From positions 1-64,000 of the forward strand of contig CABUSV010000013.1 in NCBI GenBank assembly GCA_902494345.1: a DNA stretch of 64,000 nucleotides, read 5' to 3'. Within the stretch, counting starts at the first letter, position 1. Every line of letters starts with the position of its first letter. The translations under genes were made by a program, and so were the position numbers. The notes under the pieces were generated by a model. It was not told the origin of the DNA. It did no database searches and saw only the letters and a list, made by a program, of their open reading frames with translations. This document shows positions 8,758 to 14,987 of this stretch, piece by piece. This stretch comes from an uncultured Collinsella sp. (GTDB lineage: Bacteria > Actinomycetota > Coriobacteriia > Coriobacteriales > Coriobacteriaceae).

Positions 8758-9556
8758 TGGCCTTGCTCCTCTTTGACTCCTTGCGGAGAAGCATGTAGAA
8801 ACGGGTGTTGCCGACCACGTAGCGCTTCACCAGGCGCTTGGGCTCCTGCATCATGCGGAATAGCCACTCCAGGTTCGCTCGCTGCATCCACATCGGGGCG
8901 CGCGGGATGTTGCCGGAGACGACGTCGAACGAGCCCCCCACGCCCACGAAAGCGCCCTTGGCGCCCAACTCGCGGAAACGCTCGATCAGGCGTTCCTTCT
9001 TGGGCGAGGTGATGCCCACGAACACGATGTCGGGCTCGGCCTGCTCAACCTCGGCGACCACGGCATCGAACTCGTCGTCACCGAAGTAGCCGTCACGGTA
9101 GCCCGCGAGGACCATATTGGGATACCTCTCGGACAGGACCTCGGCGGTCTCGGCGACCACCTCGGCCTTGGCACCCAGCAGGTAGACCCTGTGCCCCTCG
9201 CGCTCGGCCAGCCCGCACAGCTCCCACATGAGATCGATGCCAGCCACGCGCCCGGGAAGGTCCACGCCTAGTTTCCTGGCGGCCATGACCATGGAGGCGC
9301 CATCTGCGTTAACGATCTCGCAGCGGCGCACGCACGCGTCCATCTCGGGATCGTCGCGCATCTGCAGCAGCTTGTCGGCGTTCACGCCGATCAGGTGGGC
9401 GAAGCGCCCCTCCTTGATGAGGGCGTCGGTCGCCTCGACGGTCTGCCCCATCGTCCAGGGGTCGACTGGTGCGCCCAGGACTTCGACTCGCCCGGGAAGA
9501 TCAACCGCTGAACAGGTGCCTTCGTATTTCTCTGGTGTCTCTTTAGCAAGCGCCAT
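8750..9556 (-). CDS. WecG/TagA/CpsF family glycosyltransferase
   Basis: A 268-residue member of the WecG/TagA/CpsF (GT26) family, which transfers N-acetylmannosamine or its uronic acid to lipid-linked GlcNAc. Visible marks: GVNADKLLQMRDDP, the catalytic-region NADGASMVMAARKLG near residue 85, AGIDLMWELCG, VFVGITSPKKERLIERF near 190 and VGGSFDVVSG near 215. I chose ATG 9556; a TTG start 18 bases upstream lacks a ribosome site. It overlaps the upstream sugar transferase by 14 bases. UDP-ManNAc is likely supplied by the neighbouring 2-epimerase. Confidence 0.87.
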   Translation of the reverse strand: MALAKETPEKYEGTCSAVDLPGRVEVLGAPVDPWTMGQTVEATDALIKEGRFAHLIGVNADKLLQMRDDPEMDACVRRCEIVNADGASMVMAARKLGVDLPGRVAGIDLMWELCGLAEREGHRVYLLGAKAEVVAETAEVLSERYPNMVLAGYRDGYFGDDEFDAVVAEVEQAEPDIVFVGITSPKKERLIERFRELGAKGAFVGVGGSFDVVSGNIPRAPMWMQRANLEWLFRMMQEPKRLVKRYVVGNTRFYMLLRKESKRSKANV

Positions 9557-10307
9557 TTCCGCTGACAACCTCAATCACAGTGAGTAGGATTATTTTCAAA
9601 TCGAAGAAAACGCCCCGTTTGGCGATATATTCCAGGTCGCGACGGACCATGCCGTCGAATCCCGTCGAGTTGCGCTCAGTGACCTGCCACCAGCCGGTAA
9701 TACCTGGTTTCACTGCCAGGCGCTGCAGGTCGTACTCGGTGTACTCCGCGACCTCGTTGGGCAGCGGCGGGCGCGGGCCGACGACGGACATCTGGCCCAG
9801 AAATACGTTCAGGAACTGCGGGAACTCGTCGATGGAGTGCTTACGGATGAACTTGCCGATCCTGGTGACGCGCGGGTCTTCCTTCATCTTGAACATGGCA
9901 CCGGCGATCTCGTTCTGCTCCTTGAGATCTGCCAGGCGCTCGTCGGCGTCCTTGTACATGGAGCGGAACTTCCACATGCGGAAGGTTGACAGGCTGCCAT
10001 CGCGGTGGGTCTGGCCCACGCGGATCTGGCTGTAGAAGGGGTTGCCCTCGCTCTCAAGGCGGATGGCCGCGGCAAGCACAAGGCTGGGAACGGAAATGAC
10101 GGCCAGCACGCAGCCGCTGAACACGACGTCAAAGGCGCGCTTAACGGCGCGGTAGACCAGGCGCGAACGATCCCAGTCCATGATGGATTGCATGGCCTTG
10201 TAACGGCCGACGCCCTCACGCCGGTCCATGGCCTGAGCAATCAGTGCCGCCCCCACGGGCGCATCAGTTGCATATTGATTTTTATCCGGCACGTTCTCTT
10301 CCAACAC
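9543..10307 (-). CDS. Undecaprenyl-phosphate sugar phosphotransferase (initiating enzyme)
   Basis: A 254-residue phosphoglycosyl transferase of the WbaP/ExoY bacterial sugar transferase family. It begins repeat-unit synthesis by moving a sugar-1-phosphate onto undecaprenyl phosphate at the membrane. One membrane segment (DVVFSGCVLAVISVPSLVLA, about residues 60-79) precedes the soluble core with MWKFRSMYKDADERL, SIDEFPQFLNVFLGQMSVVG, PRPPLPNEV and KPGITGWWQVTERN. The start is GTG 10307 with GGGGA about 3 bases upstream, and that ribosome site lies in a short hairpin. It is the first structural gene after loaP. Confidence 0.9.
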   Translation of the reverse strand: MLEENVPDKNQYATDAPVGAALIAQAMDRREGVGRYKAMQSIMDWDRSRLVYRAVKRAFDVVFSGCVLAVISVPSLVLAAAIRLESEGNPFYSQIRVGQTHRDGSLSTFRMWKFRSMYKDADERLADLKEQNEIAGAMFKMKEDPRVTRIGKFIRKHSIDEFPQFLNVFLGQMSVVGPRPPLPNEVAEYTEYDLQRLAVKPGITGWWQVTERNSTGFDGMVRRDLEYIAKRGVFFDLKIILLTVIEVVSGNGAC

Positions 10308-10358
10308 TTCGTCCCCGCGTCGGGGATCCTCCCTGTTCTGTGTGGCGACCGCCAGCAG
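10308..10358 (-). promoter_or_regulatory. loaP-wbaP intercistronic hairpin over the ribosome site
   Basis: On the minus strand the spacer contains CCCCG-ACG-CGGGG immediately before the GTG start of the sugar transferase. Its 3' arm supplies the only purine-rich ribosome-binding sequence, GGGGA. Folding would hide the site, so expression of the structural genes may be limited at translation. The stem is short (5 bp) and this is inference. Confidence 0.35.
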
Positions 10359-10913
10359 CTAGGCGATTGCCTTTTTGATGTTGCGCATGGCGCGCTGCTC
10401 GTTTGAAAGCACCGCGAGGCCGACGCGAGTGGTTACGCGTCGGCCGCACAGATCGAGCTCCAAATAAGCAGTGCTCTTGCGTCTGTTAATGGTTTTGATA
10501 AGGCCTTCGTGGCCCAGCAGCGGACCTGCCGTTACTACGACCTGGTCGCCGTCTTTTAGGGCTTCGCTCATGGGCACTACGCGGTCTCCCCTATGCGTAA
10601 AGCCGCCAATAAGCTGGACCTCTTCTTTTGCCAGCGGCACAAACTGACCGTCCTGGGCAAGCACTCGGGCAAAGTCGTCCATGCGTAGCAGATACTGTTG
10701 CACGGTTCGGGGATCTGCCGTATCGCAGATAAGATAACCGGGAAAGAGCGGCTTGGTCGTATTGACCCATTCGCCGTGTACTTTAATCTCAGTTTGAAAT
10801 TGGGGATAAAAGAGCTCCTGCATGGCACCAGCCGGCACCATGCGCTCGATGCGCTCGCGCATCACGTCTTCGCGACCGTTAATGACCTGAATCACATACC
10901 ACACGAGCACCAC
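10359..10913 (-). CDS. loaP: LoaP-type NusG paralogue, processive antiterminator
   Basis: A 184-residue specialised NusG paralogue. The NGN domain begins WYVIQVINGREDVMRERIER and contains KPLFPGYLICDT near residue 55. The C-terminal KOW motif is DGDQVVVTAGPLLGHEGLI near residue 122. Position at the head of a long polysaccharide operon, rather than beside secE/rplK, marks it as LoaP-like rather than housekeeping NusG. LoaP proteins load on RNA polymerase at a hairpin in the operon leader and suppress internal termination. The start is GTG 10913 or one of the GTG codons 3 or 9 bases on, all behind AAGGGG. The leader upstream carries candidate hairpins. Confidence 0.85.
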   Translation of the reverse strand: MVLVWYVIQVINGREDVMRERIERMVPAGAMQELFYPQFQTEIKVHGEWVNTTKPLFPGYLICDTADPRTVQQYLLRMDDFARVLAQDGQFVPLAKEEVQLIGGFTHRGDRVVPMSEALKDGDQVVVTAGPLLGHEGLIKTINRRKSTAYLELDLCGRRVTTRVGLAVLSNEQRAMRNIKKAIA

Positions 10914-11039
10914 CCCCTTGCTGTCTTACGTGTGGCTCACGGGGTTTGGGTATGGCTTCGCCAGGACGCTTGTGCGCGAAGGCGCTCCATATTCAAACCC
11001 TGAGCCCAGTTAGACAAGCACGTGGCTCTGCCCCACCGT

Positions 11040-11165
11040 GAACGGTATGTATAAAAGCAGCGCTGAGGTCACAGGCACGTATCGCAAGAATGCCTATAAC
11101 CTCAGCTGACTGCGTGCGAGCCGGTCAAGTGATTTCAAAACTGGACCGCACGCAAACAGCTGAGG
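11040..11165 (-). promoter_or_regulatory. Candidate attenuator: two mutually exclusive leader hairpins of the capsule operon
   Basis: Two large inverted repeats share a segment. Hairpin 2 pairs 11165-11147 with 11118-11100: 9 bp plus 8 bp perfect, with 2 bases between. Hairpin 1 pairs 11106-11091 with 11077-11062. In minus-strand RNA hairpin 1 forms 16 consecutive pairs including two G-U pairs; in plus-strand RNA those two positions would be C-A mismatches. Hairpin 1 is followed by GCTGC and TTTTATA, like a terminator. Bases 11100-11106 belong to both, so forming hairpin 2, transcribed first, would block hairpin 1. The geometry is that of an antiterminator/terminator switch about 140 bases before loaP. 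Confidence 0.6.
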
Positions 11166-11189
11166 GACTGCTACGTATTGGCATGCAAT

Positions 11190-11219
11190 CTAATATTTTG
11201 CATTTGAGAATAAACTCAA
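11190..11219 (-). promoter_or_regulatory. Possible promoter of the loaP-capsule operon
   Basis: On the minus strand TTGAGT (11219-11214) and TATTAG (11195-11190) are 18 bases apart, which would start RNA near 11183, just before the two leader hairpins. The -35 lies in the inverted repeat TTGAG-N6-CTCAA, a possible operator. The match to consensus is modest. Confidence 0.35.
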
Positions 11220-11793
11220 TACAAATAAACGACGTCGCATGACCTCTTTATTGGAGCTCGTGGTGTTTCTAGCACCGCCGTTACGGCCGGATGCTGATCG
11301 ACCCTGTGCTTTGTGACTTGCTAGAGCCGTGAGCACAGTTGAACTCATGTAACGTTAGGTATCTTAGCACAAGCTGTTAGTGAAACTGATTTGGGCTGCG
11401 TTGGACAACATATCGTTCATTTGACGTGCTTAAGGGGGTTGTTTTGGGATGTTGTTCACATTGATGCAGGTTATTGAGTTACTGGCGGTAATTAGGGGCG
11501 TTTCTGAAGCCTAAATGAAGCAGCGAGCTGCGCCGATAATCGCTTTTGTATAACAAACTATGTACAAACATGGGAAATAAATTGTGCAACTTTTTATGGG
11601 GTGGGCGCGGGCGTCGCATTGCGAAGATACGCATCGCACAATAGGCGCGCCTGACTACAGAGTCAACACATTTTGAGGCGGTTTGTTGGACTACTTTTGG
11701 GATGCAGCTAGTTGTGGGCGTACGGTTTATCGGGCGAGGTTAACGACCCCGTCTCCAAGTGCGAGGTTCACCGAAAATGGAAGAAAATACATA
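11220..11793. other. Gene-free stretch, nothing recognised
   Basis: No convincing coding frame, RNA gene or strong inverted repeat is seen on either strand. The stretch is more A+T-rich than the neighbouring genes and lies between the capsule promoter and the LexA-box region. Confidence 0.4.
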
Positions 11794-11822
11794 TAGAACA
11801 TGCGTTCTATATCTGATAGAAT
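11794..11822 (+). promoter_or_regulatory. LexA (SOS) box in a plus-strand promoter
   Basis: GAACATGCGTTC at 11796-11807 fits the Gram-positive LexA consensus GAAC-RNRY-GTTC exactly and sits inside a longer 9-bp-arm palindrome, 11791-11812. It overlaps the -35 position and spacer of a plus-strand promoter with an extended -10, TGATAGAAT (11814-11822). LexA bound here would block transcription until DNA damage. The first open frame downstream is the micro-ORF at 11869. Confidence 0.65.
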
Positions 11823-11868
11823 AGAGTCAAAGGTATACGGGCAACGTGAGCCGGTACGGAGGCCCCCA

Positions 11869-11928
11869 ATGGTACGTATCGGCGAGATGGATGGTGTATT
11901 CACAGCTACCGTCACTCAGAGCCCTTAG
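11869..11928 (+). pseudogene. 19-codon SOS-controlled micro-ORF, possibly a frameshifted remnant
   Basis: ATG 11869 has a perfect GGAGG six bases upstream and encodes MVRIGEMDGVFTATVTQSP before TAG. In the -1 frame, reading continues from the Pro-Leu at 11922 as PLGRYAPLLADTHKARQTMY to a stop at 11985-11987, so one frameshift would give a peptide of about 39 residues. I do not recognise either half. It lies 47 bases after the LexA-controlled -10. Either it is a real SOS micropeptide or the surviving start of a decayed SOS gene. Confidence 0.35.
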
Positions 11929-11987
11929 GCAGGTACGCGCCCCTGCTGGCCGACACCCATAAAGCTCGGCAGACAATGTATGCATAG

Positions 11988-12011
11988 CTCTAGATGATTA
12001 GCCATCTAGAG
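11988..12011 (+). promoter_or_regulatory. Inverted repeat just upstream of the RhuM-Fic gene
   Basis: CTCTAGATG (11988-11996) and CATCTAGAG (12003-12011) form 9-bp perfect arms around a 6-base spacer, ending 20 bases before the RhuM-Fic start. It could be an operator for self-regulation, as is common for toxin-like genes, or a leader hairpin near the GGAG ribosome site. Confidence 0.45.
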
Positions 12012-12031
12012 GGTCTTTATGGAGCGTAACA

Positions 12032-12952
12032 ATGAACGACAATCAAATTGTTCTCTTTGAATCCAGCGACCAAGAGGTCACGATTCCCGTCAATCTAGAC
12101 AACCAAACGGTTTGGCTGACTCAAGCCCAAATGGCACAGCTATTTGACAGGTCTATCGGAGTGGTTTCGCGCCATATTAAAAACGTCTTTGCTGAAGGTG
12201 AGCTTGAGCAGAAAAGCAATTTGCATATTTTGCAAAAATGCAGCTCAGATCGTCCAACTACTCTGTATAGCCTTGATGTAATCATTTCTGTAGGTTACCG
12301 CGTTAAATCCCAACGTGGCGTTGAATTCCGGCGTTGGGCAACTAATGTGCTCCATAGATATATTATTCAAGGCCATGTCGAAAATGAGCGTAGACTCGAG
12401 CAGTTAGGGACAGTCGCGCAGATTATTGAACGTCTACCCGAGGACCTCGGTTCTCGCGAGATACTCGATATTGTTGAGAGCTATATAGATGTCTTTAAAC
12501 TGCTCGATGAGTACGATCGTGAATCCATTGATCGGCCCAAGGGACAAACTGCGGTATACATACTCGAATACGAGCTCTGTATGAGATTAATAGCCCAAAT
12601 GCGCAGCCGATTTACGAGCGACCTGTTTGGCGTAGAGAAAGATGAGTCCTTCCGCAGCAGTATCTCGGTAATCAACCAGTCGTTTGGTGGCCAAGACCTC
12701 TATCTATCCGTACAGGAAAAAGCAGCAAATCTGTTGTACCTCATCATCAAAAACCATTCATTTCTCGATGGAAACAAGCGAATCGGCTGCAGCCTCTTTC
12801 TCTACTATCTAGATCGCAACGGACTGCTTTTTCGCGGCTTAGACAAACGAATCGCAGACAGCACGCTTGTTGCTGTCGCGCTAATGATTGCTGAGTCGAG
12901 ACCTGAAGAAAAAGAGTCCATGGTCTCGCTGGTTATGAATTTTTTGGAGTAG
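12032..12952 (+). CDS. RhuM-Fic/Doc family protein
   Basis: A 306-residue protein with an N-terminal RhuM domain (residues 1 to about 190, with VWLTQAQMAQLFDRSIGVVS and SLDVIISVGYRVKSQRGVEF) and a C-terminal Fic/Doc domain. The Fic motif is HSFLDGNKRIG at residues 242-252. GNKR is the Doc-like form, whose best-studied member phosphorylates EF-Tu, while GNGR enzymes usually AMPylate targets. RhuM-Fic proteins are widespread accessory proteins of unclear function, often in defence or mobile regions. No antitoxin-like partner with an inhibitory Fic helix is visible beside it. GGAG precedes the ATG. It stands alone between a LexA-box region and a tRNA gene and is less G+C-rich than its surroundings, suggesting acquisition. 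Confidence 0.88.
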   Translation: MNDNQIVLFESSDQEVTIPVNLDNQTVWLTQAQMAQLFDRSIGVVSRHIKNVFAEGELEQKSNLHILQKCSSDRPTTLYSLDVIISVGYRVKSQRGVEFRRWATNVLHRYIIQGHVENERRLEQLGTVAQIIERLPEDLGSREILDIVESYIDVFKLLDEYDRESIDRPKGQTAVYILEYELCMRLIAQMRSRFTSDLFGVEKDESFRSSISVINQSFGGQDLYLSVQEKAANLLYLIIKNHSFLDGNKRIGCSLFLYYLDRNGLLFRGLDKRIADSTLVAVALMIAESRPEEKESMVSLVMNFLE

Positions 12953-13014
12953 ATAAAGAAGCTGGCGCACAACCTCGTATTTAGGGTCAGGTTTCAATCT
13001 GCCGGTTTGGGAAC

Positions 13015-13047
13015 ATCCCCATTTAGAGCCTATCCCTAAATGGGGAT
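13015..13047. terminator. Strong inverted repeat after the RhuM-Fic gene
   Basis: ATCCCCATTTAG (13015-13026) and CTAAATGGGGAT (13036-13047) make a 12-bp perfect stem with a 9-base loop. No T-run follows on the plus strand, so it is a weak candidate terminator for the RhuM-Fic gene or another structural signal. Confidence 0.4.
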
Positions 13048-13060
13048 CAAAAGATATTGC

Positions 13061-13084
13061 AAAAAAAGCCACTCAATCGAGTGG
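13061..13084 (-). terminator. Intrinsic terminator of tRNA-Ala
   Basis: On the minus strand CCACTC-GATT-GAGTGG (13084-13069) is followed by C and seven T residues (13067-13061), 15 bases after the tRNA CCA end. This is a textbook Rho-independent terminator. Confidence 0.85.
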
Positions 13085-13098
13085 TCTTGCATTCACGA

Positions 13099-13174
13099 TG
13101 GTGGAGACGAGGGGGATCGAACCCCTGACCTCTTGACTGCCAGTCAAGCACTCTCCCAGCTGAGCTACGCCCCC
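13099..13174 (-). tRNA. tRNA-Ala(GGC)
   Basis: Folded by eye as a 76-nt cloverleaf including encoded CCA (13101-13099). The acceptor stem GGGGGCG pairs with CGTCTCC and contains the G3-U70 wobble that identifies alanine tRNA. The anticodon arm is CTTGA-CTGGCAG-TCAAG with anticodon GGC reading GCC. The T arm carries GGTTCGATCC. A promoter lies 14 bases upstream and a terminator 15 bases downstream, so the gene is transcribed alone. Confidence 0.95.
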
Positions 13175-13187
13175 GTGACGTGGAAAT

Positions 13188-13216
13188 ACTATAGGGGAAG
13201 ATCTTCGGGGATGCAA
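13188..13216 (-). promoter_or_regulatory. Promoter of tRNA-Ala
   Basis: On the minus strand TTGCAT (13216-13211), exactly 17 bases, then TATAGT (13193-13188) place the start near 13180, just before the mature tRNA. The spacer contains the palindrome GAAGATCTTC. Confidence 0.7.
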
Positions 13217-13263
13217 GAGGTTTTTGTTGAAACTTTTTCTTACGGGTTTTCCTGGGACGGGGC

Positions 13264-13294
13264 AAAAATAATCACTCTACGAGCGATTATTTTT
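13264..13294 (-). terminator. Terminator overlapping the end of thiN
   Basis: On the minus strand an A-rich arm, AAAAATAATC-G-CTC, pairs with GAG-T-GATTATTTTT across GTA (13294-13264), giving a hairpin with a built-in T-run. The thiN stop codon (13279-13277) lies inside it. Confidence 0.7.
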
Positions 13295-13957
13295 ATCCAC
13301 CGTCCCGATAAAACCCTGATGCAGCAAATAACAGATTGCGACGCCTTGGTGGACTTGAATCTCGGCCGTTTTCCGGACGACATTAGAGATGCCCGTGTCG
13401 GCCAACAGACCCAGGGGGCTGTGATCTAGTTCCCACTCTAAGCCGTGTTCGCTTACCTCGGTGTTGGTGGCGATTGCGATTATGGAGAACGTCTTGCCTT
13501 CGGCACCTTCGATGGTCCACGATTCGCCTCCGTGCAGGATTCGGGCCGTGGTCTCGTCTTCGGCAATCCAGATTGGGGCGCCCTCGTAGCCCGCGAGCAA
13601 GCCCAGTACGGAAAGAGCCATGTCCGGACGGCCGCCGGTGGCGCAGGTCGCGACCACTTCGGAACCCGGCCAGCGACGGCGGACGGAATCGAGCGCCAGT
13701 GCCAAATCGGTATAGTCCTTGTACGGGTCGTGGCGCTCTACTTCGAAGTCATTGGCGGCTTCGACTAACGCTCGGCCCTTATCGCTTACCGTGTCGGCGT
13801 CCCCTACATATACATCGCAGCCCAGGCCGGCGCCCAGCAGCGCATCGAGCCCGCGGTCCACGGCGACAACGTGGTCGCACCCCCCTGCTAGCCTACGCAA
13901 CAGATCCGCGCTCGCCACCACGGGTGAGCCGCAGACCACTAATACCTTGCAACCCAC
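13277..13957 (-). CDS. thiN: Thiamine pyrophosphokinase
   Basis: A 226-residue ThiN-type thiamine pyrophosphokinase, which makes thiamine diphosphate from thiamine and ATP in the cytoplasm. Family marks are VAVDRGLDALLGAGL near residue 32, DVYVGDADTVSDKG near 50, the substrate-binding DPYKDYTDLALAL near 76 and TGGRPDMALSVL near 107. The start is GTG 13957, ten bases after the stop of the HAD gene, with GAGGG upstream. It ends inside a terminator hairpin, so it is the last gene of a two-gene unit with the HAD phosphatase. Confidence 0.88.
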   Translation of the reverse strand: MGCKVLVVCGSPVVASADLLRRLAGGCDHVVAVDRGLDALLGAGLGCDVYVGDADTVSDKGRALVEAANDFEVERHDPYKDYTDLALALDSVRRRWPGSEVVATCATGGRPDMALSVLGLLAGYEGAPIWIAEDETTARILHGGESWTIEGAEGKTFSIIAIATNTEVSEHGLEWELDHSPLGLLADTGISNVVRKTAEIQVHQGVAICYLLHQGFIGTVDKNNRS

Positions 13958-13966
13958 AGCCCTCGC

Positions 13967-14656
13967 CTATCCCTCAAACGAAAGCACACGGGCCAGTTCC
14001 AGGTCCTCGTAGCTGTCGATAAAGATATCGCAGTTGGCGCGCACATCGTCGCGCTTCATACGGCCGTGCGGGTCATAGATGCCCACGCGCTTAAGGCCTG
14101 CGGCTCCAGAGCTCTTAAGGCCAAACACGGCGTCCTCAAACACCCATGTGCGCTCAAACTTGTGCCCATGGCGCTCCTCCAGGCGGCGCAGCGCCAGCTC
14201 GTATACATCGGGGAACTGTTTGGAGCGACCTGCCTCGCCCGTGGTGGTCACAAACTCCATGTAGGCATCGAGCCCGGCGCCCGCAAGCGCAGACGTAACC
14301 AGCTCGGCCGGAGTGGACGTAGCCACGCACATGGCAATACCCGCCGCCTTCGCCTGCTCCAAAAACGCCAGGAGACCCTCGCGCGGCGGCACCTTGGAGT
14401 ACCCATCAATCAGAATATTGCTCAGTTCACGATATAGTTCCTCGCCATTCGCGCCAATGCCCCACGTGTCGTGGTAGGCCTGGCATTCGTCCTCGAGCGA
14501 AAGATGCTCAAACTGGGCAAAATCGTCGACCGTCACGTCAACTCCGTGGCGGTGTAATAATTCGGGCTGGGCATAGGCCCAAACGGGGGTGCTATTAACC
14601 AGCGTGCCGTCGCAATCGAAAATAAAAGCAACCTTGGGAGCGGCGGTATGGGACAT
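13967..14656 (-). CDS. HAD-superfamily hydrolase (beta-phosphoglucomutase/phosphatase-like)
   Basis: A 229-residue HAD hydrolase with a helical cap. The nucleophile motif is FIFDCDGTLVNS (Asp14 and Asp16), motif II is CVATSTPAELV near residue 112, and motif III/IV is in WVFEDAVFGLKSSGAAGLK near 180. Such enzymes are small phosphate-ester phosphatases or beta-phosphoglucomutases; the exact substrate is not readable. The ATG at 14656 has AAAGG seven bases upstream, and a TTG further upstream is unlikely. It is divergent from glgB across a region rich in TGGTAAAAC half-sites, so a sugar-phosphate role is plausible. Confidence 0.8.
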   Translation of the reverse strand: MSHTAAPKVAFIFDCDGTLVNSTPVWAYAQPELLHRHGVDVTVDDFAQFEHLSLEDECQAYHDTWGIGANGEELYRELSNILIDGYSKVPPREGLLAFLEQAKAAGIAMCVATSTPAELVTSALAGAGLDAYMEFVTTTGEAGRSKQFPDVYELALRRLEERHGHKFERTWVFEDAVFGLKSSGAAGLKRVGIYDPHGRMKRDDVRANCDIFIDSYEDLELARVLSFEG

Positions 14657-14678
14657 AAACGAACCTTTCGATGTCAAA

Positions 14679-14766
14679 TGGTAAACAACCTGCTAAAAAC
14701 GTTTTACCAAACGTCAGGCTAACAATTTTGAAACCCTAATTGGTAAAACTGTCAAGAGTTTTACCA
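14679..14766. promoter_or_regulatory. Operator cluster of TGGTAAAAC half-sites between HAD gene and glgB
   Basis: TGGTAAAACT (14741-14750) and AGTTTTACCA (14757-14766) form a perfect 10-bp-arm inverted repeat with a 6-base spacer. A second, looser pair is TGGTAAAC (14679-14686) with GTTTTACCA (14701-14709). The same half-site recurs upstream of the GH13-GH77 gene at 24834 and 24869. One regulator probably controls both ends of the glucan region and the divergent HAD-thiN unit. Confidence 0.6.
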
Positions 14767-14862
14767 CGGCAATTCTGCCAGTGGTATAAACATGTCGCTT
14801 ACCGATTAAACGCCCCCGCAAATCCGCTTTCGTCCATAAAACTAACGCACAGGTGTTATCGT

Positions 14863-14916
14863 AGTTTCTGCCGAAAGTTCCACCGAGCACGCGAGGTGGA
14901 ACGAATCACAGAAACT
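14863..14916 (+). promoter_or_regulatory. Nested hairpin in the glgB leader
   Basis: AGTTTCTG (14863-14870) pairs with CAGAAACT (14909-14916), and inside it GTTCCACC (14877-14884) pairs with GGTGGAAC (14895-14902). The two 8-bp stems are separated by a symmetrical internal loop. There is no T-run. It may be a leader RNA structure or protein site controlling glgB; I match it to no known riboswitch. Confidence 0.4.
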
Positions 14917-14987
14917 TCGCCGTCCCTTCGATTCGTGCAGCCTTGGACCTTTCGCATCTAGTCACCAAGGCAACACGCTGCCGCGTC

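Noticed and set aside
7921..9012. A 363-codon plus-strand frame opposite wecB and the TagA gene
   Set aside because: Antisense shadow of two clearly identified genes, with no ribosome site and no recognisable domain.
10914..11300. A JUMPstart/ops element (RfaH site) in the capsule leader
   Set aside because: No GGCGGTAGC-type sequence lies on the operon strand in the leader, and the neighbouring regulator is LoaP-like rather than RfaH.
12953..13174. Direct repeat of the tRNA-Ala 3' end as an attachment site of an island carrying RhuM-Fic
   Set aside because: No second copy of the T-arm/acceptor sequence was found in the gene-poor region to the left, so integration at this tRNA is not supported within the window.
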